Positions 16,836 to 25,100 of a stretch of 40,209 nucleotides of DNA are shown one piece after another. The DNA is taken from NCBI GenBank assembly GCA_034435635.1, contig DAOTWY010000122.1:1-40209 (forward strand), in the 5' to 3' direction. The notes beneath the pieces are model-generated. The model was not told the DNA's origin. It saw nothing but the letters and a program-made list of their open reading frames with translations, and did not search any database. The stretch's first letter is position 1. Each line of letters opens with the position of its first letter. Source of the DNA: DAOTWY01 sp003696565. GTDB lineage: Bacteria > Chloroflexota > Anaerolineae > Aggregatilineales > Phototrophicaceae. The position numbers and the translations under genes are program-made.

Positions 16836-18731
16836 ATGTCTGTCAACGATCCATTAATTGGTCAAAAACTTGGTGACTATACCATCCAAGAACTGCTTGG
16901 GCAGGGCGGGATGGCACGAGTTTATAAAGGGTATGATGAAAAACTTGATCGGTATGCCGCGGTTAAAGTGATTGAACCGAACCTCGTGGCAAGTGATGAT
17001 GATGAAGAATACCGAGAACGGTTTTTACGAGAGGCGCGAGCAATTGCTCGCTTGAATCATCCGCGAGTTGTGGGGGTGTTTCAGTTTGGTCAGCGTGAGC
17101 CGCTATATTATATGGCAATGGTCTTTGTTGATGGCAAAGACTTGCGTCAAATTCTTAAAGAATATAACAAAGAAGGCAAGCGGCTTTCTAATGCCCAAAT
17201 TCTGCGTATCATCCGCGATACCGCAGAGGCGTTAGATTATTCCCATGAGCAGGGCGTGATACATCGCGATGTTAAACCATCTAACATCATGGTCATGGCG
17301 GATGGTCATGCGGTACTAACTGACTTCGGATTAGCACTTAGTGCCCAGGAAGGCACAGTTGGTAACACCTTTGGAAGCGTCCATTATATTGCGCCAGAGC
17401 AGGCAGTTTCTTCTGCACAGGCTGTCCCGCAAAGTGATTTATATTCATTAGGGGTAGTGCTTTATGAAATGCTGACTGGACGGGTGCCTTTTGAAGATGT
17501 CTCTGCAATGAGTGTAGCACTTAAGCACATTAGTGACCCGCCGCCACCACCCAGCATGTTAAACCCGGCGATTACACCACAAGTAGAAGAAGTCGTTATC
17601 AAAGCATTGGATAAAGACCCCAAAAAGCGTTTTAAATCTGGGTTGGCAATGGTTCATGCATTGGAAGCGGCATTTGCCGCCAGTGAGGACGAAGATACGC
17701 ATGAACTAGGTCGTCGGTTTCAATCGGAGGATACGGATGCTTTTTCATCATGGGATCACCCGATTCCATCACCTGCGCCAACCATGGCAACCTCTACCAA
17801 AACCGGTAGTCAATCTAATCGTGGTGATGAAACCATCTCTGATTCATCTGATCAACTGACACAAGATAAATCATTACCGTTTTCTCCAGTATCTATTGAA
17901 CAAGATACGACGAAGATGAATCGCGCAGCAAAACCGCGTTCACTTGGTTTATTTGGGATAGCTGTTGTTTTTATCATGATTTTATTGATTGTGGGCGGTT
18001 TAGCTGTATTTGGTGGGGTGTTTGATGATAATGGTGACCCAACTGATGTGAGTCAACTGGCGACTCAACTAACACCATCTACCACAAATACTCAGGTGCT
18101 TTTTGGGGGTGATGTAACGGAAACACCAACGCTAACACTGACCAATACTGCCACTAAAACTCACACACTAACTGATACACCAACACCAAGTAACACGCCA
18201 ACACCGAGCAACACACCAACAGCAACCAGCACGCCAACGCCATCTTATACACCGACTAACACGTTAACGCCAACTAGAACACCAACGGCGACCATTACAC
18301 CGACTCCTCGTGTTAACGCAATTAGTCCGGATGACCCCAGTTTGTTATTGCGGTACGATGGTCAGCAACTTGTCATTTATAATCGTGCATCAGATGGTAC
18401 ATTAATTGATGTTCGCCGGTTATCTTTCCGTGATCCTGAGGGGAATATCGCGTTTACATCACAAGATTGGTCATATGAAAACGCCCGTTGGGTGATGCGC
18501 CCGCAAATTGATTGTTTCCAAATTTTGGAACGACGCTTTGTAGAATTACCGCCACCAACTTTTTGTCAGATTTTACAGGCATTTGAACGCACTGATAACG
18601 CTTTTTGGATTACTGAAAATGGTGAGGAGACCTTTCAAGTGATTCTAAATCGAAATATGGTCATTGGAGAATGCCCCACAGTACCCGTTGATATGGATAT
18701 TCCAGTACGGTGCGTTGTAGATGTTCCTTAA
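16836..18731 (+). CDS. Membrane-anchored Ser/Thr kinase with Thr-Pro stalk and Cys-containing extracellular domain
   Basis: This 631-aa Hanks-type kinase has an N-terminal cytoplasmic kinase domain (residues ~15-275) with LGQGGMARVY, Lys44 (AAVKVI), HRDVKPSN (Asp145) and DFG (Asp163). A juxtamembrane Ser/Thr-rich linker follows, then one transmembrane helix at ~371-394. Outside the cell lies a Thr-Pro-rich stalk (~428-492) and a ~135-residue C-terminal domain with four cysteines (Cys560, Cys577, Cys613, Cys626) that may form disulfides. No PASTA repeats are present. The frame is open from a TTG at 16824, but GAGA precedes the ATG at 16836 at good spacing. It is divergent from the Clp/kinase operon and convergent with the NTPase gene. 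It probably senses an extracellular signal and phosphorylates cytoplasmic Ser/Thr targets; the ligand is unknown. Confidence 0.9.
   Translation: MSVNDPLIGQKLGDYTIQELLGQGGMARVYKGYDEKLDRYAAVKVIEPNLVASDDDEEYRERFLREARAIARLNHPRVVGVFQFGQREPLYYMAMVFVDGKDLRQILKEYNKEGKRLSNAQILRIIRDTAEALDYSHEQGVIHRDVKPSNIMVMADGHAVLTDFGLALSAQEGTVGNTFGSVHYIAPEQAVSSAQAVPQSDLYSLGVVLYEMLTGRVPFEDVSAMSVALKHISDPPPPPSMLNPAITPQVEEVVIKALDKDPKKRFKSGLAMVHALEAAFAASEDEDTHELGRRFQSEDTDAFSSWDHPIPSPAPTMATSTKTGSQSNRGDETISDSSDQLTQDKSLPFSPVSIEQDTTKMNRAAKPRSLGLFGIAVVFIMILLIVGGLAVFGGVFDDNGDPTDVSQLATQLTPSTTNTQVLFGGDVTETPTLTLTNTATKTHTLTDTPTPSNTPTPSNTPTATSTPTPSYTPTNTLTPTRTPTATITPTPRVNAISPDDPSLLLRYDGQQLVIYNRASDGTLIDVRRLSFRDPEGNIAFTSQDWSYENARWVMRPQIDCFQILERRFVELPPPTFCQILQAFERTDNAFWITENGEETFQVILNRNMVIGECPTVPVDMDIPVRCVVDVP
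18117..18311 (+). repeat. Thr-Pro-rich low-complexity coding repeat
   Basis: Degenerate repeats of ACACCAACA-type codons encode the TP-rich stalk of the kinase, including two adjacent SNTPTP units. Such Thr-Pro linkers are common outside the membrane in Chloroflexota and are candidates for O-glycosylation. Confidence 0.8.
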
Positions 18732-18742
18732 ATACAAAGACT

Positions 18743-18775
18743 AAAAAAGGCTGCCTGGTTTCCGGGCAGTTTTTT
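18743..18775. terminator. Bidirectional intrinsic terminator between convergent genes
   Basis: CTGCCTGG - TTT - CCGGGCAG forms an 8-bp stem with one T-G wobble, flanked by six A residues on the left and six T residues on the right. It can terminate the plus-strand kinase transcript and the minus-strand NTPase transcript. Its T-tract overlaps the NTPase stop codon. Confidence 0.85.
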
Positions 18776-19868
18776 ATTCCCCTAGCTGGATAGTTGGAAT
18801 TGAGGGAGGGGACGTTTGGGTTGTGCTGTTACTGCCGAGTAATGCGACTCCCAATATAGCGATTAATATTAGGACAACAATTGCGACCCACCCAAAGCGA
18901 TTTAACCGAAAGTCGTTGTGAATTTTCGACTTTGTTTGTGGGAGATGGGCATGTTCTAATAACCAACGTTTAAGCATTTCTCCACGGATTTGAATATTCA
19001 TGGCTGTACCACTTAGCAATTCAGCATATTCCAAGCTACGGAAAGTTGCATAAATAGTGGTTTCATCCATTGGGAATTCTGTATCAATCAACCAGGATTC
19101 AACCCGTGCGGCATCAATTTTTTGCAATGGGTCTATATAAGCTAAGTTGCTGATTGCTGTCAGCATTAACCGTTCATTGTGAGATAACCGCTTCCAGCGG
19201 TCTTTGAAGAATGGCACACTGGTTTCATAAACAAGCGATGTCACGGTATGAACTGATTGTTCGCTTGATTCTAAATGAGACAGGTAAGCTTGTAGCAAGG
19301 TTGGTTCACCGCTGGTTTGCTTGTAGATATGATGTCTATCCTGTTCTGCCAAGTGAGCGAACAATGTGCTTACGGCATCAGTAGTTAATTGTCTAAGGCG
19401 ATGAGGTGTAATTTTTAACGGGGCGAGCTTGTCTAATTGTTCTTCATAATCCTGATGAAAGGATAACGCTAGCCCAATACGTGGCTGCAATAAACTGCTT
19501 AGATAATCAAATACAGTTGGTATATGCAGTAAATGATGACAATCATCAAGTAGAAATAAAATCCGGTCACGTCTACCAAGTAGATTTGGTAGTTCATCTT
19601 GTTTGAACCAAGTTTGCATGGTGTGGTCATCTGGGATGCCAGTCGGTTGCTCATAAAAATAGGCTTGTGTGGCGTTAATCAATGCTTGTAACCATGCTTT
19701 GTCGTTGGGGTATGATTGCATGGGAACATAAATGCTGTGTGTTTGCGGAAAGACAACCTGCTGTAGTAAGGTGGTTTTTCCGATGCGATCCCGCCCGATA
19801 AACACCGGAACAGGCACATGAACTGGATCATCTAAATGTTGCTTAATAAGTATAAGCGGATTTGACAT
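18774..19868 (-). CDS. Tail-anchored P-loop NTPase (STAND/AAA-like)
   Basis: This 364-aa protein has a P-loop, GRDRIGKT (residues 25-32), and Walker B ILFLLDD (103-109). An ORC/STAND-style NTPase fold with a probable winged-helix region (~225-300, around RLSHNERLMLTAIS) follows. A single hydrophobic helix at ~325-345 precedes a short ~20-residue Ser/Thr/Pro-rich tail. This topology puts the NTPase in the cytoplasm with a small external tail. STAND-like proteins usually act as regulated switches, but no effector or sensor repeat is recognised here. AGGTGA precedes the ATG at about 6 nt and lies inside an inverted repeat. It is convergent with the transmembrane kinase and sits downstream of a 36-aa micro-protein. 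Confidence 0.7.
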   Translation of the reverse strand: MSNPLILIKQHLDDPVHVPVPVFIGRDRIGKTTLLQQVVFPQTHSIYVPMQSYPNDKAWLQALINATQAYFYEQPTGIPDDHTMQTWFKQDELPNLLGRRDRILFLLDDCHHLLHIPTVFDYLSSLLQPRIGLALSFHQDYEEQLDKLAPLKITPHRLRQLTTDAVSTLFAHLAEQDRHHIYKQTSGEPTLLQAYLSHLESSEQSVHTVTSLVYETSVPFFKDRWKRLSHNERLMLTAISNLAYIDPLQKIDAARVESWLIDTEFPMDETTIYATFRSLEYAELLSGTAMNIQIRGEMLKRWLLEHAHLPQTKSKIHNDFRLNRFGWVAIVVLILIAILGVALLGSNSTTQTSPPSIPTIQLGE

Positions 19869-19874
19869 ACTGGA

Positions 19875-19923
19875 TCACCTGATGTGATGTTGAAATTTAT
19901 CATAATCTAGCATGTTCAGGTGA
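19875..19923 (-). promoter_or_regulatory. Inverted repeat that can sequester the NTPase ribosome site, with internal promoter
   Basis: TCACCTGA (19916-19923 read on the minus strand) and TCAGGTGA (19875-19882) are perfect 8-bp complements separated by 33 nt. The second arm contains the Shine-Dalgarno AGGTGA of the NTPase gene. Between the arms lies TGCTAGATT (extended -10; TAGATT at 19904-19909), with TTGTAA 18 bp further upstream. A transcript starting there would lack the first arm. Confidence 0.4.
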
Positions 19924-19927
19924 CTTT

Positions 19928-20038
19928 TTACAACCAATCATTATAATCTTTGTAAATATAGACGGCATAAATTGGTGCTAATCCAATTAAAAATAGCGTT
20001 GTAAAGATTAAACTCATCCCAATAAGTTGTTCAACCAT
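19928..20038 (-). CDS. 36-residue single-pass membrane micro-protein
   Basis: This reading frame of 36 codons plus TAA begins MVEQLIG and ends KDYNDWL. The centre (MSLIFTTLFLIGLAPIYAV) is a clear hydrophobic helix of about 20 residues flanked by a short acidic N-terminus and an aromatic, charged C-terminus. A weak GGAT site lies about 8 nt upstream of the ATG. It lies 59 nt upstream of the tail-anchored NTPase on the same strand and could be co-transcribed with it. Membrane-like composition in an otherwise AT-rich gap supports real coding, but no family is recognised. It may be a regulator or subunit of the NTPase (inference). Confidence 0.5.
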   Translation of the reverse strand: MVEQLIGMSLIFTTLFLIGLAPIYAVYIYKDYNDWL

Positions 20039-20116
20039 TCGCGTTTATCCGGATTAATTCACGATTTATTCACAACTTAGACGCAGTTTACGGCTCAAAG
20101 GTTCCATATTCTGTTG

Positions 20117-20122
20117 TATAAT
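20117..20122 (+). promoter_or_regulatory. -10 box for the small P-loop kinase gene
   Basis: A perfect TATAAT lies 29 nt before the preferred ATG at 20152, giving a leader of about 23 nt. The -35 region is not consensus. Confidence 0.45.
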
Positions 20123-20151
20123 CTGTGGCGGATTCCAGAGAAAGGGTGAAT

Positions 20152-20724
20152 ATGCCATTACCAAAACAGCCAACCGCACTGGCTTTAGTTGGAATGCCTG
20201 GTGCGGGTAAAACATTGTGTGCCAAATACCTGGAAGAGCGTGGTTTTTTTCAATTCCGCTTTGGTGGAATTGTGACAGATGAAGTTCGGCGGCGTGGGCA
20301 GCAAATCACGCCGGAAAATGAGCGAGTTGTACGAGAAGAGTTTCGCCGTAATGAAGGAATGGATGCTATTGCGCGCCGTGCCATGCCATATCTTAAGCAA
20401 GCACAAAAGACGCATCCGTATATTGTAATTGATGGGTTATACAGCTTTAGCGAATATAAAACCCTGCAAGCTGAACTAGGTGCGGAGATGGTAGTGGTGG
20501 CGATTGTTTGCTCAAGAGAGTTGCGTTATCAACGCTTGGCACAACGAGCTGACCGCCCATTAACCCCGCAGGAAGCAGAACAACGTGATTACCAAGAAAT
20601 TGAAACATTAGAAAAAGGTGGACCAATTGCTATTGCAGATTACACCTTATTGAACGATGGTGAACCGGATGAGTTATTAGCACAATTACAGGCTTTGTTA
20701 GATAAATTGAACTTTGTGCCTTAA
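20152..20724 (+). CDS. Small P-loop kinase, dephospho-CoA-kinase/adenylate-kinase-like
   Basis: This 190-aa cytoplasmic P-loop protein has GMPGAGKT (residues 14-21). It is followed by a nucleoside-kinase layout: RFGGIVTDEVRRRG, then YIVIDGLYSFSEY as a Walker-B-like strand, then an arginine-rich lid (RYQRLAQRADRPLTPQEAEQRD). This resembles the UPF0200/COG0237 group of nucleotide kinases related to dephospho-CoA kinase, whose substrate is often unknown. The frame is open to a GTG at 20125, but AAGGGTGA lies just upstream of the ATG at 20152, where the family-typical start falls. It is convergent with the CheR gene with only 8 nt between stops. It may phosphorylate a nucleotide or coenzyme; substrate not assigned. 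Confidence 0.7.
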   Translation: MPLPKQPTALALVGMPGAGKTLCAKYLEERGFFQFRFGGIVTDEVRRRGQQITPENERVVREEFRRNEGMDAIARRAMPYLKQAQKTHPYIVIDGLYSFSEYKTLQAELGAEMVVVAIVCSRELRYQRLAQRADRPLTPQEAEQRDYQEIETLEKGGPIAIADYTLLNDGEPDELLAQLQALLDKLNFVP

Positions 20725-20732
20725 TCAATATT

Positions 20733-22070
20733 TCACTTAAGGTTAGAGGCAATAAGTGAGCGTAGTTGATTAACCCGCAAATCACTTATATCTGAAACGC
20801 GGTCATCTGGCTTAAAATGGGTGATCAGTTGTTGTGCTTTACGCCATTGACGAATCGCTAAATCAATTTTGTTTTCTTTGGCATACAAACTCCCAAGCAT
20901 GAACGCCGCCAGGGCATGATCTCGCTGGCAATATAGGGCTTCCCGTAGCGATTTTTTTGCTTCCGCGGGATTCCCTTCTTCAAGGTGTAACATTGCGCGG
21001 ATGTAATAACCATCGGCAGATAGCGGATTGAGTTCTAATGCGAGATCAAGATGTTGGTGTGCTTCTAGAATCTTCTGGCGGTTTGCCAATAGATTTGCTA
21101 ACAAGATATGGGCTTGTGCGTGATGTGGATATTGTATCAGCCATTGATGCAATGCATGTTCTGCTGCTAGGGGATCATTATGATAAAGGGTTTGTATAGC
21201 TGGTGGAATCGCTAGGGGAGGTGGTTCTGGCTTGGGTTGTGGTATTGATGCTGTCAGCTGATATGGTGACGGGCTTCGTTTTTGAAAAATGGGTATGTTA
21301 TCTATGATGGTCATTTGCCAATAAGCACGGTTGTAATGAAGCGTTTCTGCTTGGCTGATGATTAACCACCCCTCGGGTAACAGCGCATCATGTAAGATCA
21401 TTTCTGCTTGTTGGGCATAAATCGGGTTGAAATATAGCATGACATTTCGGCACAAGATTAGATCAAATTTGCGCGGGTAGGGGTGTAATAAATTTGCTTG
21501 TTGAAAAGAGACCATGTTTTGAATATGTGGTTTAATTTGTAATCCGTTGGGCGTGGGGATAAAGTATCGTTGCTGAAAATTAACATCCGTATGGCGAAAC
21601 GCCCATTGACGGTAAACGCCACGTTGAGCTGTTTGTAAAGCTTTATCGTTGATGTCTGTTCCGATTAATGTAATCTTCCAGGTGTCAATATCTGGTAACA
21701 ACTCATGCAGCGTAATCGCTAAAGAATATGCTTCCTCACCGCTGGCACATCCGGCACTCCATAGATGAAGTTCTAACTGATTTTGCTGACGGCGGCGTAA
21801 AATTAGTTGGGGCAGAAGTTGTGTTTTGATGAGTTGGAACTGAGCACGGTCGCGCAGGAAATAAGTCTCTCCAATGGTGAGTGCGTCCAGTAAATTTTGC
21901 CAAATAGAACTTGTTTCTGGCTCATCTTTAAGATGAGATAGATAGGCTTTTAAATTACCGCCAGCTTGTGTGATAAGAATATCATCCAGCACATTTCCCA
22001 GTTGTGCCTGAACAGCCAATCCTGTGCGTTTTTCAATTAACTGACTAATTTGCTCAAGTGTAAATTGCAT
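20733..22070 (-). CDS. CheR-type methyltransferase with C-terminal TPRs
   Basis: This 445-aa protein matches CheR-family SAM-dependent protein-glutamate methyltransferases. Visible motifs are the N-terminal helical domain, GETYFLRD (residues 67-74), the SAM motif WSAGCASGEEAYSLAI (104-119), GTDINDKAL (137-145) and LILCRNVMLYF (204-214). After a Pro-rich linker (~267-292), residues ~300-415 form about three TPRs. CheR-TPR fusions often act outside classical chemotaxis on alternative receptors or signalling proteins. No che genes or methyl-accepting receptor lie in the window. GGAAAG precedes the ATG, and an extended -10 promoter lies just upstream. Confidence 0.88.
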   Translation of the reverse strand: MQFTLEQISQLIEKRTGLAVQAQLGNVLDDILITQAGGNLKAYLSHLKDEPETSSIWQNLLDALTIGETYFLRDRAQFQLIKTQLLPQLILRRRQQNQLELHLWSAGCASGEEAYSLAITLHELLPDIDTWKITLIGTDINDKALQTAQRGVYRQWAFRHTDVNFQQRYFIPTPNGLQIKPHIQNMVSFQQANLLHPYPRKFDLILCRNVMLYFNPIYAQQAEMILHDALLPEGWLIISQAETLHYNRAYWQMTIIDNIPIFQKRSPSPYQLTASIPQPKPEPPPLAIPPAIQTLYHNDPLAAEHALHQWLIQYPHHAQAHILLANLLANRQKILEAHQHLDLALELNPLSADGYYIRAMLHLEEGNPAEAKKSLREALYCQRDHALAAFMLGSLYAKENKIDLAIRQWRKAQQLITHFKPDDRVSDISDLRVNQLRSLIASNLK

Positions 22071-22101
22071 GTATCTTTCCGTTTAATGCGTTTGCGTTGT
22101 C

Positions 22102-22110
22102 ATTATAGCA
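22102..22110 (-). promoter_or_regulatory. Extended -10 promoter for the CheR-TPR gene
   Basis: On the minus strand TGCTATAAT is a perfect extended -10 element. It would start transcription about 25 nt upstream of the CheR ATG at 22070. No -35 consensus is needed for this class. Confidence 0.5.
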
Positions 22111-22199
22111 AAGTTTAATTTTCGTTTTGGGATGAATTGACAATCCCTACCTGCCAATTTATACTCAGACTGTTTAACTGCCTGATAGGGAGTCCCGGT

Positions 22200-25100
22200 T
22201 TGAAACGTCTTATTATCTTACTCATTTTGGTTTTGGGTGTATGGAGCGTCACGGCACAAACCGGCACAGAGCCAGAGCCAGGCGATCCACCTGTGGCGGC
22301 TTTAATTACTATTTCAGCCCCAGATGAAAATGGTATTGTGACAATCTCCGGTGCGGCAGGGTCTGTTTTTCCAGCTGCACAAGTTGCTATCAAAAATCTA
22401 TATACTGAAGAAGTGGTGTATACAACAGCAGGCTTTACCGGCACATTTACAGCACAGATTTACGGTCCTGGTATTACACCATTCTGGATTAGCCCAGCGC
22501 AATCAATTCCATCCAACCTGAGAAATCAACCAGGGGTCTTGCCTGGCGGTCCTGGTACAATCGTCTATGGAACAGCATTACAACCACGCTCACAAGCTAC
22601 TATTACACAGCTTATTATTGACGGCGATTTAGAGGATTGGGAAGCGTATGCTGATGCCAATTTACGTGGTGATTTATTCGCCCTGACAAATACTGAATCA
22701 TTCTATTTGGCGGCTCGTAAAACTATTCTACAAGGGTCTCAATGGGTGATTGTTTTCAGTATTGATTCTACAAAATATGAACTAGTGATTGATCCATTTG
22801 TGCCACAAGCAGCATTAATCCGTGAAGTTGAGCCGAATATTGAAGACTTAGGTACATTAGCTGTTTATGTGGCAAATACCCCAGAGACTATTGAGGTTCG
22901 TATCCCGCTGAATAGCCTTGATCCACTGATTGAAACCGCTACACTGGAGCAGGCGTTTATCCGAACAGGGGAAGATGTTGAAGACGTAGACACCATTCAA
23001 GTTGCGATTCCTGCTTATGATGAAGTTGATGGTATTGTGTATGATGGTGGGCGGATGCAAGGGGATTTTACGCGCTTTACAGTGGCAGGACCTTTAGCAC
23101 AAGGCGCATCCACATGGACTGCAACCGGGCGTATTAATCAGCTTACATTTGAACCAGGGGATACGGTTTCTCTTGAACTTGACCTCACATTAAATGTACC
23201 AGATTTAGCTGCATCACAAGTTGGGTTAAGTTTAATTGGTGAGTTAAGTCTGCAACCGGTTACAGTGGGGGAAAATGGGGAACAGAATATCCCTGCATTA
23301 CATACGAACAATGGTTGGTCAAATGTGATGACACCGTCACGCTTGGCAATTAATAACTTGAGGGGAGATGTTGTTTTGGGGCAGGCGACTGTGCCTGCTG
23401 CACAGTTGATCCGCAAAGGAGATAACGTCTTAGCGGGAATGCGTTTTACGTTGACATTACCCCGAACCTTGCCATCGGGGTTATATATACCAACGTTTAC
23501 AGGATATGCTCAAATTGGTGATGGTAATTTATTTCGCTGGGTAGATAACGGTGCATTTGGGGCGGGTGATGGCGTTTCGAGGCTGCCACTAACACGCTTG
23601 CCGATTGTATTAAATATCGGTGATATTGCATCACCCCGTTTAACTTGGACATTGTTTTATGACACACCTTCTGATGGGTCACGTGGGATAATCGCTCAAC
23701 AAGATCAGCAATATGTCGCACTGTCGAACCGAGTTCGTTTTAACAGCCAAACATATATTTTGCCGCCCGGTGAATATTCGATTGAGCCGTATTTATTAAA
23801 TCAGATGCCGAATGATTATGATACAACCACGGCACCCTTGTTGCCGTTGCTGTTCCCAGGGGGACGTGTTAAGGCGACAATCACCCGACCAGACGGCGAT
23901 GTAGATGACTTGCCAGATGCCGCTATTGTACAAAATCGCCTTTCTACTGATGCAATTGATGAACGAGATCGTTTTGGGGCACAAACACCGCTAGACACTT
24001 ATCAACTTCAGACAGCGACACAAATGTATAACGCCTATCCATTTGATCAATATGGTGATTATGCAATTCGCTTAACTGGAAATGTTGAGGATATTTACGG
24101 TAATCGATACCAAAGCGGTGGGGATTATCATCTATTAATCGCTGAAATGCTGGATTTAACTCCAGGTGTGTTGTCTGGTTCACCATTTTTTGTTGGGGAT
24201 TTGGTGTTTATTGGCGGACGGGTCGCACCAGCTTTTCCAGCGGAAGTTGAGGTCACGGTTCGGCTATTTCCTTTAGATGGCGATGTGATAGAGCAAACAT
24301 TCACTGGTACGGCTGATTCTTACGGATTCTTCGCATTAGGAGATTATGTTTTTGAAGAGCCTGGGGAATATCTTATTGACTATGAAGCCCGCTATACTGA
24401 TAACCGGGGGCGGCTTTGGGCTGCCAGTTTGCGGAGTGCTGGCGTAGTGGCTCAGCCCCAAACAAGTCTGATTGCGCATGGTAAGCGTGGCATAGATGGC
24501 TTTGTTTCGGAATATCGCCCAGCATGGTTTAACACCGCACAATATCCCCCGCAGGAGAGCTTATCAAATGCTGTGCCACGCCCCAATATGCCATATTTTA
24601 TTGGTGATGTTGCTTATATTCAGGACAGTCGTGACAGTGGATTATATACGTCGCTCACAGTACAAGACACTACAGGAAGGTATCGTGACTGGTTATTGGG
24701 TACAGTAGATCCCAACTATATCTCCTATCCCTATCGCTTATCCTTAAGCCGCTTATCCGCTATTGATGAGTTGCCTTTAATGCCGGTTTTAGGCGGTGGA
24801 GCAACAACCTTTGAGCCGGCGTTACTTTCTGATTTTATTGTGAATCAAGCATATGCTTATATCAGCGTGACCCGCCCAGATATTACGCTTCGTCAGTTTG
24901 TTTTAGGACGGGACGATGAAGGGATTAACCTATACTTTGATGGGGATGATCCATTTAATGGACAAATTGGCGCAGGTGCAAATGGACTGCGTGAGGGAGA
25001 TTATGCATTTGTGTTCGGCGGTGGAGTGGTTCATAATGCGGAAGCCGGTATACGGGAAGTTGTTCCGTATGCTTCTTTTATGACTGTTGTTGATGAAGAT

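Noticed and set aside
20719..20742. CCTTAA...TTAAGG hairpin between the convergent P-loop kinase and CheR genes
   Set aside because: Only six AT-rich base pairs and no T-tract on either strand, so it is too weak to call a terminator.
22115..22444. A 109-codon minus-strand open frame over the start of the large secreted gene
   Set aside because: The opposite strand encodes a clean signal peptide and Ig-like sequence; this frame has none.
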